The notes under the pieces: generated by a model
What the model saw: only the letters and a program-made list of their open reading frames with translations
What the model was told of the DNA's origin: nothing
Databases searched by the model: none
NCBI GenBank assembly: GCA_902465645.1
Contig: CABQNX010000037.1
Coordinates: forward strand, 1-10,298
Direction of reading: 5' to 3'
Origin: an uncultured Peptoniphilus sp.
GTDB lineage: Bacteria; Bacillota; Clostridia; Tissierellales; Peptoniphilaceae
Length of the DNA stretch: 10,298 nt
Shown: positions 1 through 5,873 of the stretch, piece after piece
Position numbering within the stretch: the stretch's first letter is position 1
How the letters are laid out: every line of letters begins with the position of its first letter
Made by a program: the position numbers and the translations under genes

Positions 1-415
1 GCATAAGTCCCTTTGGTCCAAGAACTCTACCGATTTTACCAACTACGCCCATCATATCTGGAGTTGCAATAATTACATCAAATTCAAACCAGTTTTCGTT
101 TTGAATTTTTTCTACTAATTCTTCTCCACCTGCGTAGTCAGCTCCTGCTGCTTCAGCTTCTTTAATTTTTTCTCCTTTAGCTAGAACAAGAACTCTAATT
201 TCTTTACCTGTTCCATTAGGAAGAACTACAGTACCTCTTACTTGTTGGTCAGCGTGTCTTGGATCAACACCAAGTCTTACTGCAAGTTCAACTGTTTCAT
301 CAAAGTTTGCCTTAGCAGTTTTTGTAACTAAGTCAAGAGCTTCATTTACATCATATAAATTTGATTTATCTACTAGCTTTGCGCTATCTTGATATTTTTT
401 ACCTCTTTTTGGCAT
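1..415 (-). CDS. rplA: 50S ribosomal protein L1, 3' end cut off by the window
   Basis: L1 forms the mobile L1 stalk of the 50S subunit, binds 23S rRNA helices 76-78 and helps release E-site tRNA. In many bacteria it also represses translation of its own mRNA. About 138 N-terminal residues of a protein usually near 230 residues are visible, and the frame is open to the left edge. Diagnostic stretches are the start MPKRGKKYQDSAKLVD, the segment VDPRHADQQVRGTVVLPNGTG and MMGVVGKIGRVLGPKGLM at the edge. The ATG at 413-415 is preceded by a GGAGG (complement of 421-425) at good spacing. It follows rplK in the same operon, and the 39-base gap carries an L1-site-like hairpin. rplJ and rplL would be expected further left; this is inference from usual gene order. 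Confidence 0.97.
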   Translation of the reverse strand, partial: MPKRGKKYQDSAKLVDKSNLYDVNEALDLVTKTAKANFDETVELAVRLGVDPRHADQQVRGTVVLPNGTGKEIRVLVLAKGEKIKEAEAAGADYAGGEELVEKIQNENWFEFDVIIATPDMMGVVGKIGRVLGPKGLM

Positions 416-428
416 ATTTACCTCCTTC

Positions 429-454
429 GTGGTACTTGCGGCTTAGCCTCCCAC
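429..454 (-). promoter_or_regulatory. L1-binding-site mimic in front of rplA (putative autoregulatory element)
   Basis: On the minus strand an outer stem GUGG (454-451) pairs with CCAC (432-429). Inside it is a 5' GA bulge, then GGC (448-446) pairing with GCC (442-440) across a UAA loop. The 3' side of the asymmetric loop is GCAAGUA (439-433). The 5' strand begins GUGGGAGGC, which as I recall is identical to the 5' strand of 23S rRNA helix 76/77, and the 3' strand UACCAC matches the partner strand. The element starts directly after the rplK stop codon and ends three bases before the AAGGAGG of rplA, so bound protein would block ribosome entry. A second copy lies before rplK. Autoregulation by L1 is known for E. 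coli; its action here is inference. Confidence 0.7.
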
Positions 455-880
455 TTATCTTTCTACTTCTATACCCATACTTCTAGCTGTACCTGCGATC
501 ATTTCCATAGCAGCTTCAATGCTTGCTGCGTTAAGATCAGGCATCTTTGTTTTAGCTATTTCTTCTACTTGAGCCTTTGTCAATTTTCCAACTTTTTTCT
601 TGTTAGGTTCACCACTTGCCTTAGCCATATTAAGAGCTTTCTTAATAAGAACTGCAGCTGGTGGAGTCTTTGTGATAAAAGTGAAAGAACGATCTTGATA
701 AACTGTTAGAACAACAGGAATAATCATACCTGCTTGATCTTGAGTCTTTGCGTTAAATTCCTTTGTGAACTGCATGATGTTTACACCATGAGGTCCTAGT
801 GCTGTACCAACTGGTGGAGCTGGTGTAGCTTTTCCTGCAGGAATTTGTAATTTTACTAATGCTATGACTTTTTTTGCCAT
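455..880 (-). CDS. rplK: 50S ribosomal protein L11
   Basis: L11 binds the GTPase-associated centre of 23S rRNA at the base of the L7/L12 stalk and takes part in factor-dependent GTP hydrolysis and the stringent response. The protein has 141 residues, the normal family length. The N-terminal domain has the proline-rich signature IPAGKATPAPPVGTALGPHG (residues 13-32), and the C-terminal RNA-binding domain ends in TARSMGIEVER. The frame is open 14 codons further upstream, to an ATG at 920-922. I reject that start because the ATG at 878-880 begins MAKKVIALVK and has GGAGG (complement of 888-892) at proper spacing, and because the longer start would put the regulatory hairpin inside the gene. It lies between nusG and rplA in one operon. 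Confidence 0.98.
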   Translation of the reverse strand: MAKKVIALVKLQIPAGKATPAPPVGTALGPHGVNIMQFTKEFNAKTQDQAGMIIPVVLTVYQDRSFTFITKTPPAAVLIKKALNMAKASGEPNKKKVGKLTKAQVEEIAKTKMPDLNAASIEAAMEMIAGTARSMGIEVER

Positions 881-894
881 TTTATTTCCTCCTT

Positions 895-920
895 GTGGTA
901 ATGCGGGTTTACCCTCCCAC
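895..920 (-). promoter_or_regulatory. L1-binding-site mimic in front of rplK (putative autoregulatory element)
   Basis: This is the second copy of the element before rplA, built the same way. The outer stem is GUGG (920-917) with CCAC (898-895), followed by a 5' GA bulge. The inner stem is GGG (914-912) with CCC (907-905) around a UAAA loop, and the 3' side of the asymmetric loop is GCAUUA (904-899). The inner stem differs in sequence from the other copy (GGG/CCC instead of GGC/GCC) but stays paired, which supports selection on structure. The AAGGAGG of rplK begins directly after the CCAC. The element sits 7 bases beyond the nusG stop codon. The role as an L1 repressor target is inferred from similarity to the 23S rRNA L1 site. 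Confidence 0.7.
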
Positions 921-927
921 ACATCTC

Positions 928-1470
928 TTACTCTTTAATAATTTGATTGAAATCTAATTCAACTATTGTATCCCTTCCAAACATGGAGATACAAACTTTA
1001 ACTTTTTCCTTGTCGTAATTGAAGTCGTCAATTTTACCCACCAAGTCTTTGAATGGTCCATTTATAACCTTGACTAACTCCCCTATCTCGTAATTATCGA
1101 ATAACTCTTTGTTATCAGTAACTCCAAGTAGTAACACTTCTTCATCAGTTAGGGGTACAGGCTTAGATGCAGGTCCAACGAAACCAGTTACTCCTCTTGT
1201 ATTTCTTACAAGATACCAAGTTTCGTCATTCATAATCATGTTTACAAGGACATAAGATGGGAACATCTTTCTTTCCTTTGCCTTGGACACGCCATCTTTT
1301 GTTTCCACATAGTCTTCCATAGGAATCCTAATGTCGAAGATGACATCTTCCATGCCACGATTGTGAACCATAGCTTCCATGTTTGCCTTTACCTTTTTTT
1401 CATAACCTGAATAAGTGTGTATTACATACCATTTTGAAGCTTCATTGTTGTTAAGCTCTTGTGTATCCAA
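928..1470 (-). CDS. nusG: Transcription termination/antitermination factor NusG
   Basis: NusG binds the clamp region of RNA polymerase and affects pausing, Rho-dependent termination and transcription-translation coupling. The protein has 180 residues, normal for the family. The NGN domain covers roughly residues 13-110, with WYVIHTYSGYEKKV at 14-27, RKMFPSYVLV at 67-76 and RNTRGVTGFVG at 89-99. The KOW domain follows at about 127-178, with GELVKVINGPFKDLVGKI at 130-147. The start is a TTG (complement of 1468-1470): no ATG lies before the conserved WYVIHTY core, and GGAG (complement of 1479-1482) stands 8 bases upstream. secE ends only 14 bases upstream, so the two are co-transcribed. The short region after the stop carries the rplK control hairpin. 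Confidence 0.97.
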   Translation of the reverse strand: MDTQELNNNEASKWYVIHTYSGYEKKVKANMEAMVHNRGMEDVIFDIRIPMEDYVETKDGVSKAKERKMFPSYVLVNMIMNDETWYLVRNTRGVTGFVGPASKPVPLTDEEVLLLGVTDNKELFDNYEIGELVKVINGPFKDLVGKIDDFNYDKEKVKVCISMFGRDTIVELDFNQIIKE

Positions 1471-1484
1471 CTATAACACTCCAA

Positions 1485-1700
1485 TCAATAAATAAAACCA
1501 AATAAAAACATTATGATCTTATCATATGCTAATAATAGTAGTGATGACAAAATAACTGCCACAATTACTATAATAGAATATTTGATTACAGTATCCTTAG
1601 TAGGCCATACAACTTTTTTGAATTCAGATTTCACACCTCTAAAATATCTACCTAGACCGCCTTTTTTCTCTTCAGTCTTAGGTGTAGTTTTAGTAGCCAT
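1485..1700 (-). CDS. secE: Preprotein translocase subunit SecE
   Basis: SecE is the small clamp subunit of the SecYEG channel in the cytoplasmic membrane. The 71-residue protein is the short single-span form typical of Gram-positive bacteria. A basic, hydrophilic N-terminus is followed by the amphipathic family motif EFKKVVWPTK at residues 26-35, with the conserved WP at 32-33. One membrane span follows at about 41-67. The ATG at 1698-1700 has a GGAGG (complement of 1705-1709) placed directly against the stop codon of rpmG, so the genes are probably translationally coupled. The order rpmG-secE-nusG is the classical one. Small size and low sequence conservation are normal for the family; the motif and context make the call safe. 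Confidence 0.96.
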   Translation of the reverse strand: MATKTTPKTEEKKGGLGRYFRGVKSEFKKVVWPTKDTVIKYSIIVIVAVILSSLLLLAYDKIIMFLFGFIY

Positions 1701-1709
1701 AAATCCTCC

Positions 1710-1859
1710 TTACTTAGTTTCCTTATGTGTTGTATGTTCTTTACAGAATTTACAATACTTTTTAAGTTCCAATCTTTCAGTAGTATTCTTTTTGTTCTTA
1801 TATGTCACATAATTTCTGTTTTTACATTCTGTGCACTCAAGTACTACTCTATCTGCCAT
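1710..1859 (-). CDS. rpmG: 50S ribosomal protein L33, zinc-ribbon type
   Basis: L33 is a small protein near the E site of the 50S subunit. This 49-residue frame reads MADRVVLECTECKNRNYVTY at the start and ends HTTHKETK. It has two CxxC pairs (C9/C12 and C36/C39), so it is the zinc-binding (C+) paralogue rather than the cysteine-free form made under zinc shortage. The ATG at 1857-1859 is preceded by GGAGG (complement of 1867-1871). It is the first gene of the rpmG-secE-nusG-rplK-rplA operon. Between it and its promoter lies an intrinsic terminator (1878-1906), an unusual arrangement that could set the level of the whole operon. Confidence 0.96.
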   Translation of the reverse strand: MADRVVLECTECKNRNYVTYKNKKNTTERLELKKYCKFCKEHTTHKETK

Positions 1860-1877
1860 AAAAACACCTCCAGTGCT

Positions 1878-1906
1878 AAAAAAAAGAGCCGCCTTTGGCT
1901 CCTCCT
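1878..1906 (-). terminator. Intrinsic terminator (possible attenuator) between the rpmG promoter and rpmG
   Basis: On the minus strand GAGCC (1901-1897) and GGCUC (1890-1886) form a stem around an AAAGGC loop, followed by eight U (1885-1878). The preceding AGGAG (1906-1902) can extend the stem by pairing with the U-run. It reads toward rpmG, whose ribosome-binding site starts 7 bases after the U-run. It lies downstream of a strong promoter at 1920-1948, so transcripts from that promoter must pass it after only about 10 bases of leader. It could also end readthrough from the protease gene that stops at 2044. No competing antiterminator fold or leader peptide was found by eye. Confidence 0.75.
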
Positions 1907-1919
1907 AATTTACTCAACA

Positions 1920-1948
1920 ATATTATCACATAAGGCTTCTTTTGTAAA
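1920..1948 (-). promoter_or_regulatory. Strong sigma-A-type promoter of the rpmG-secE-nusG-rplK-rplA operon
   Basis: On the minus strand the -35 box is TTTACA (1948-1943), the spacer is exactly 17 bases, and the -10 box is TAATAT (1925-1920) preceded by TGA, giving an extended -10. The expected transcription start is near 1913-1914. The leader to the rpmG ATG would be about 55 bases and would contain the terminator at 1878-1906. The call rests on sequence match alone. Confidence 0.7.
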
Positions 1949-2043
1949 GATATTTATTATAAATTTTCTCTATTTTTTAAGCTTTTGTCCTATTAAAGTT
2001 TTTTAATAAATCTATAACTTTTTATGTTCAAAAGATTAAAATT

Positions 2044-2931
2044 TTAGATATATTTTTGTAGGAAAATAAAAAATCTAAAAATAAGCCCTATATTAAGTGG
2101 GAATATCTTTATAAGTTCAGGTAAATATCTAATCTCTTGCAATATTTCTTTCAGAGTTTCCTTTTCCCTTTTACTAAAAGTAGCTACATAATTTTTATTT
2201 AACAAAAATTGTCCAAAAATTAAAATAATCCCCAAAAGTAGACTTATAAATCCTGTCATCTTATTTATTTGTGCCAATTCAATATTCTTTGTCATAAAAA
2301 GATTTTGAAAAAATACCACAATCCTCATGGATATTGTTGAATTTAAAAAATAGTGAATTATTACAGTACAAGTGATGTTTTCTGTTATTGCGTAAATAAT
2401 TCCTAATGCAATACCAAATAAAAAACCTGATTTATATTTTCCGTAATGAAATAGCCCAAAAACTATTGCCATAACTAGGATTCCATAATCTCTTGAGACG
2501 TTCATTAACTTCCTTTGTACTATATATCTAAAGATATACTCTTCAAATAATACAAATAATATCATTGTAATGCTTACATATAAATCAATAGAACTAGTGG
2601 AATCATTGCTCATTTCTTGTAAAGCATCTAAATTTGTTGTTAAAATAATAATTCCCTGATAAATAAAAACATATTTTAAAAATAAAATTAACTCTTGTAC
2701 TTTTATTTCTTTTATTCCCTTGATTAAATCTTTAAAAAAATCCCTAATATGGATACCAAAGAAACAACTAAATCCAATAAAAATTGAAATAGGATTTAAA
2801 AGAGACCTAAATACAAAAAAAGAGTATGAAGTTCCTTTAATTTTAATTGATGCCAAAAAAAGAAAAATAATAAAAGAAACTATTACTGCATATCCAATTT
2901 TTTCTATAATTTTTTTCCTCTCTAAATTCAA
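2044..2931 (-). CDS. CPBP-family intramembrane metalloprotease (CAAX protease/bacteriocin-processing superfamily)
   Basis: The 295-residue protein is almost entirely hydrophobic, with about seven or eight likely membrane spans. It carries the CPBP (Abi, PF02517-type) signatures in order: the EExxxR motif at E130-E131-R135, the FxxxH-type motif ending at H162 (GLFHYGK) and HxxxN at H193-N197. These should form the metal site within the membrane. In related proteins the role ranges from prenyl-protein processing to bacteriocin self-immunity; the substrate here is unknown. The ATG at 2929-2931 has AAGGAG (complement of 2940-2945) 8 bases upstream. The gene stands alone between two operons and is AT-rich: lines 2341-2400 and 2701-2760 each hold 13 G/C of 60, against 32 of 60 in 4501-4560 of the helicase. 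That may reflect recent acquisition or simply membrane-protein codons. Confidence 0.88.
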   Translation of the reverse strand: MNLERKKIIEKIGYAVIVSFIIFLFLASIKIKGTSYSFFVFRSLLNPISIFIGFSCFFGIHIRDFFKDLIKGIKEIKVQELILFLKYVFIYQGIIILTTNLDALQEMSNDSTSSIDLYVSITMILFVLFEEYIFRYIVQRKLMNVSRDYGILVMAIVFGLFHYGKYKSGFLFGIALGIIYAITENITCTVIIHYFLNSTISMRIVVFFQNLFMTKNIELAQINKMTGFISLLLGIILIFGQFLLNKNYVATFSKREKETLKEILQEIRYLPELIKIFPLNIGLIFRFFIFLQKYI

Positions 2932-3020
2932 TTTAAAATCTCCTTATATATTTCATTAATCTTTTCTTTATAATTAGGTTATAAAATAACTTTATTAAAG
3001 TATAACACAATCAACCTAAA

Positions 3021-3050
3021 ATTATACATTTATTAATTACAAAACCACAA
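3021..3050 (-). promoter_or_regulatory. Candidate promoter of the CPBP protease gene
   Basis: On the minus strand TATAAT (3026-3021) lies 18 bases after TTGTGG (3050-3045). The -10 box is perfect and the -35 box is moderate. The leader to the ATG at 2931 would be about 85 bases. The 179-base gap to the helicase stop supports an independent transcript. The surrounding sequence is very AT-rich, so chance matches are possible. Confidence 0.45.
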
Positions 3051-3061
3051 TTCCTGGCATT

Positions 3062-3077
3062 CACTAAAACATTAGTG
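3062..3077. repeat. Perfect 6-bp inverted repeat downstream of the helicase gene
   Basis: CACTAA (3062-3067) and TTAGTG (3072-3077) form a perfect inverted repeat around a 4-base loop. It lies about 35 bases beyond the helicase stop codon and just upstream of the candidate protease promoter. No T-run follows on either strand, so it is not a standard intrinsic terminator. It could be an operator or a weak 3'-end hairpin. Confidence 0.35.
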
Positions 3078-3110
3078 TCACTTATACTTTGTTAATTTAC
3101 TTAAAAATAT

Positions 3111-5381
3111 TTAGATTTTATTAATTTCATCCGAGTCCATAAAATCAAAAATTTGCCAGTGGTGAGGAAGTAATAAATTATATGGTGGGAGTGAAAATCT
3201 CTTGTCTATTAATAAAATCTTCCCCCTGTCGTCTTCTGTCCTTATGACCCTTCCTGCAGATTGGATTACCTTAATCATGCCTGGATAGATGTAGGCGTAC
3301 TCGTAGCCCCTTAAGTACTTCTTCTGGAAGTGGGACTTTAAAATATTTCTCTCGTAAGAAAGTCCAGGCAGGCCAACGCTTATTATGGCAACTCCTCTTA
3401 GTCTTTCCCCAATTAGGTCAATGCCTTCAGAGAAAACTCCTCCCATAACTGCAAAAGCCCTTGTCGATGATGAGAAGGTAAAGTTATTTAAAAATTCTTC
3501 CCTCTCTTCTTCTGTCATTTCTCTTTCTTGCTTGATGACATCTCCATCAATTTCTACATGTCTCTCATAGACTGCTTCCATGTAGGAATAGGATGGGAAG
3601 AAGAAAATATAATTGCCATCATCTTGTGAAAACTCTCTTAAGTTATCAATTATTTCATCAATTGATTCTTCCCTGTCCCTATAAACTGTAGAAATTTTGT
3701 TATTGCGAAGGACTAAAAGATTTTTTGGATCAAAGGGCGACTCAATCTTATAGTAGGAAGTTTCTTCATCTGCCCCCAAAAGTTTTCCATAATACTTAAT
3801 TGGGTTTAGGGTTGCAGAGAAAAATATAGAAGACCTTGGCGCCTTCAAGATATTTTTAAAGATTGGGGCAATATCAAGGGACTTTACCCTTATCTTGTCC
3901 TCGTCCTTTATGGAAACAAAGTCCTTGTTATAGTACTCTAAAATTTTGATGTAGTTAAAGAGGGAAAAATAAATATCCAAGGCTTCCTCATAATCTTCTT
4001 GGTCCTTGTCCTTGGTCAAGAAATCGTTCATGGAAAAAACTGTCTTCTCCACTTCCCCATTAAAGCCTATAAAGGACTCATAAGAATAAAAAGTCTTGCG
4101 TGAGTCCAACTTTTGAAATTCTTCAAGGGCATGAGTCAGGTGTCTTCTTGCTGCCTTCCTCTTTTTTGGCAAGATCTCCCTTAACCTTTCAAGGTCAGGA
4201 ATCGAAACTTCTGCAGAATACATTTCCCTCCCCCTTTCAAGGAGGTTGTGGCTCTCATCCACTAGGAGGGTAAACCTCAGCATGGAATTTTCAAAAAATC
4301 TCTTTAGATAAACTGTTGGGTCAAATATGTAATTGTAGTCGCAGACAATAAAGTCAGAAAAGTCTAGTAGGTCAAGTTGGTATTCAAAGGGGCAAACCAT
4401 GTGAAGCCTTGCAAATTTTTCAATATTTTCTCTTGTAAAGTTGTCGCAAGCATCAAAGATGTCGATTATAGCATCATTGACCCTGTCAAAGTGGCCCTTG
4501 GCATAGGGACAGTCCTTGGGATTGCAGGCGACCTTGTCGTTGATGCAGATCTTGTCCTTGGCTGTGACAATTGTAAGCTTTAACCTCAGTTTTTTATTTA
4601 AAAGTCTTTCAAGTCCGTCCTTGGCTGCGTTTTTACCAGTAGACCTTGCCACAAGGTAAAAGGCCTTGTCAATCTTATCTTCTCCCATGGCCTTAATTGT
4701 TGGAAAGATAGTTGAAATTGACTTGCCAATCCCCGTTGGGGCTTCTACAAATAATTTATTCTCATCATCAATGGTATTGTAGACAGCAACAGAAAGTTCC
4801 CTCTGCCCCTTCCTAAAGGATTTAAAAGGAAATTTTAATTTTTTTATAGACTGGTCCCTTGTGTCCTTCCACTCCACAATCCTCTTTGAAAACTCAAGAT
4901 ATTCCACTAGAGTTCCCATGAAAAAATCACGAAGTTCTCCAAAAGTGAAAGTCTTTTTTATATTTAAAATTTCTTCTGACTCCAGCTGATAGTAAGTCAG
5001 CATGACATTTATCTCATCAAGTTCATGGTCCTTGGCATAGATATAGGCATAGCACTTGGCTTGGGCCCAGTGCATTATGTTTTCTTCCTTCTCAAGATCC
5101 TCAAGCTCTCTTGTAGTTGATTTGATTTCATCTACTGTCACTTGGTCTGTGACCTCAATTCCATCGGCACGACCCTCAACAGTAAAATTTATTCCCTCGA
5201 TTTCTTCTGTAGTCCTCAGAAAAACTTCTGTCAAGAAGTCCTTGGAGTATTCCCTTTGGACTTTTTGATGGGCCTTGATCCCTTCAACAGCCCTCTTGTT
5301 GGAAAAGAATCTCCTGTCTATGTCGCCAGACCTCTTGACGAATTCTATTAAATTTCTTACAGAGATTCTTACTTCCTTCAC
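3111..5381 (-). CDS. DinG/XPD-like superfamily 2 DNA helicase with N-terminal PD-(D/E)XK nuclease domain
   Basis: This 756-residue protein is probably an ATP-dependent 5'-3' DNA helicase acting in repair. An N-terminal Cas4/RecB-type nuclease domain (about residues 1-170) shows GRAD with D73, then D84-E-I-K87 and HWAQAKCYAY (104-113). The helicase part begins near 185. Walker A is EAPTGIGKS (213-221), and C279, C286, C291 and C330 are placed as the four iron-sulfur ligands of the XPD family. The DEAH-type box is DESH (375-378), FFSAT is at 520-524, and motif VI is QSAGRVIR (707-714). The start is a GTG (complement of 5379-5381) with a modest AAAGGA upstream. It is the last gene of an operon, 27 bases after trmL. 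The nuclease-helicase fusion is known in Firmicutes; whether this copy cuts DNA is untested. Confidence 0.93.
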   Translation of the reverse strand: MKEVRISVRNLIEFVKRSGDIDRRFFSNKRAVEGIKAHQKVQREYSKDFLTEVFLRTTEEIEGINFTVEGRADGIEVTDQVTVDEIKSTTRELEDLEKEENIMHWAQAKCYAYIYAKDHELDEINVMLTYYQLESEEILNIKKTFTFGELRDFFMGTLVEYLEFSKRIVEWKDTRDQSIKKLKFPFKSFRKGQRELSVAVYNTIDDENKLFVEAPTGIGKSISTIFPTIKAMGEDKIDKAFYLVARSTGKNAAKDGLERLLNKKLRLKLTIVTAKDKICINDKVACNPKDCPYAKGHFDRVNDAIIDIFDACDNFTRENIEKFARLHMVCPFEYQLDLLDFSDFIVCDYNYIFDPTVYLKRFFENSMLRFTLLVDESHNLLERGREMYSAEVSIPDLERLREILPKKRKAARRHLTHALEEFQKLDSRKTFYSYESFIGFNGEVEKTVFSMNDFLTKDKDQEDYEEALDIYFSLFNYIKILEYYNKDFVSIKDEDKIRVKSLDIAPIFKNILKAPRSSIFFSATLNPIKYYGKLLGADEETSYYKIESPFDPKNLLVLRNNKISTVYRDREESIDEIIDNLREFSQDDGNYIFFFPSYSYMEAVYERHVEIDGDVIKQEREMTEEEREEFLNNFTFSSSTRAFAVMGGVFSEGIDLIGERLRGVAIISVGLPGLSYERNILKSHFQKKYLRGYEYAYIYPGMIKVIQSAGRVIRTEDDRGKILLIDKRFSLPPYNLLLPHHWQIFDFMDSDEINKI

Positions 5382-5408
5382 GATAAATCCTTTCTATTAT
5401 TTATAAAC

Positions 5409-5873
5409 TTATTCCAAATCTAAAAAATCTAGCTGCCTTAGGGCTTCAAACAAAATTATATTCGCAGAGTTTGACAAGTTTAGGCTCCTGCCAAAGTCCT
5501 TTAACATGGGAATCCTTATGGCATTTTCATAATTCGCAAAAATTAAATCTTCTGGCAAACCACGAGTTTCTGGCCCAAAAACGATAAAGTCCCCATCCTT
5601 GTATTCAACATCTGTGTACTTTTTCTTTGCCTTAGTTGAAGCAAGGTAGAAGTTGTTATCAGGATACTTTTCCACAAGTTCATCATAGGAATCGTAATAA
5701 GAAATATCCACAAGATGCCAGTAGTCAAGGCCTGCCCTCTTTAAATGTGAGTCGTCAACAGAAAAACCCAGGGGCCTTATGAGGTGGAGCCTTGACTGTG
5801 TAAGTCCACAAGTCCTAGCAATGGCACCTGTGTTAAAGGGAATTTCTGGTTCATAAAATACTATATTTAACAT
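5409..5873 (-). CDS. trmL: tRNA (cytidine/uridine(34)-2'-O)-methyltransferase TrmL (SPOUT family)
   Basis: TrmL transfers a methyl group from S-adenosylmethionine to the 2'-O of the wobble nucleotide of certain leucine tRNAs. The 154 residues match the minimal SPOUT fold length, without an extra RNA-binding domain. Visible motifs are NIVFYEPEIPFNTGAIARTC (residues 3-22), FGPETRGLP (99-107), the IPM turn (121-123) and the trefoil-knot segment SLNLSNSANI (130-139), which binds the cofactor. The ATG at 5871-5873 has AAGGAG (complement of 5881-5886). It overlaps the stop codon of the upstream dehydrogenase gene by 7 bases, so translation is likely coupled. An older name for Gram-positive homologues is CspR. 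Confidence 0.95.
   Translation of the reverse strand: MLNIVFYEPEIPFNTGAIARTCGLTQSRLHLIRPLGFSVDDSHLKRAGLDYWHLVDISYYDSYDELVEKYPDNNFYLASTKAKKKYTDVEYKDGDFIVFGPETRGLPEDLIFANYENAIRIPMLKDFGRSLNLSNSANIILFEALRQLDFLDLE

Noticed and set aside
389..709. Plus-strand open frames across 389-2006, and similar plus-strand frames inside 3385-5351, 6239-7414 and 9230-10104
   Set aside because: They are antisense to well-supported genes, lack ribosome-binding sites, and their proteins are low-complexity Phe/Ser/Leu-rich shadows.
878..922. A longer rplK start at the ATG at 920-922, adding 14 residues
   Set aside because: The added residues do not resemble L11, the segment overlaps the structured L1-like element, and the ATG at 878-880 has a proper ribosome-binding site and gives the standard length of 141.
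3062..3077. Inverted repeat as a terminator for the helicase operon
   Set aside because: The stem is only 6 bp, half A/T, and no T-run follows on the minus strand. It is kept only as a repeat.
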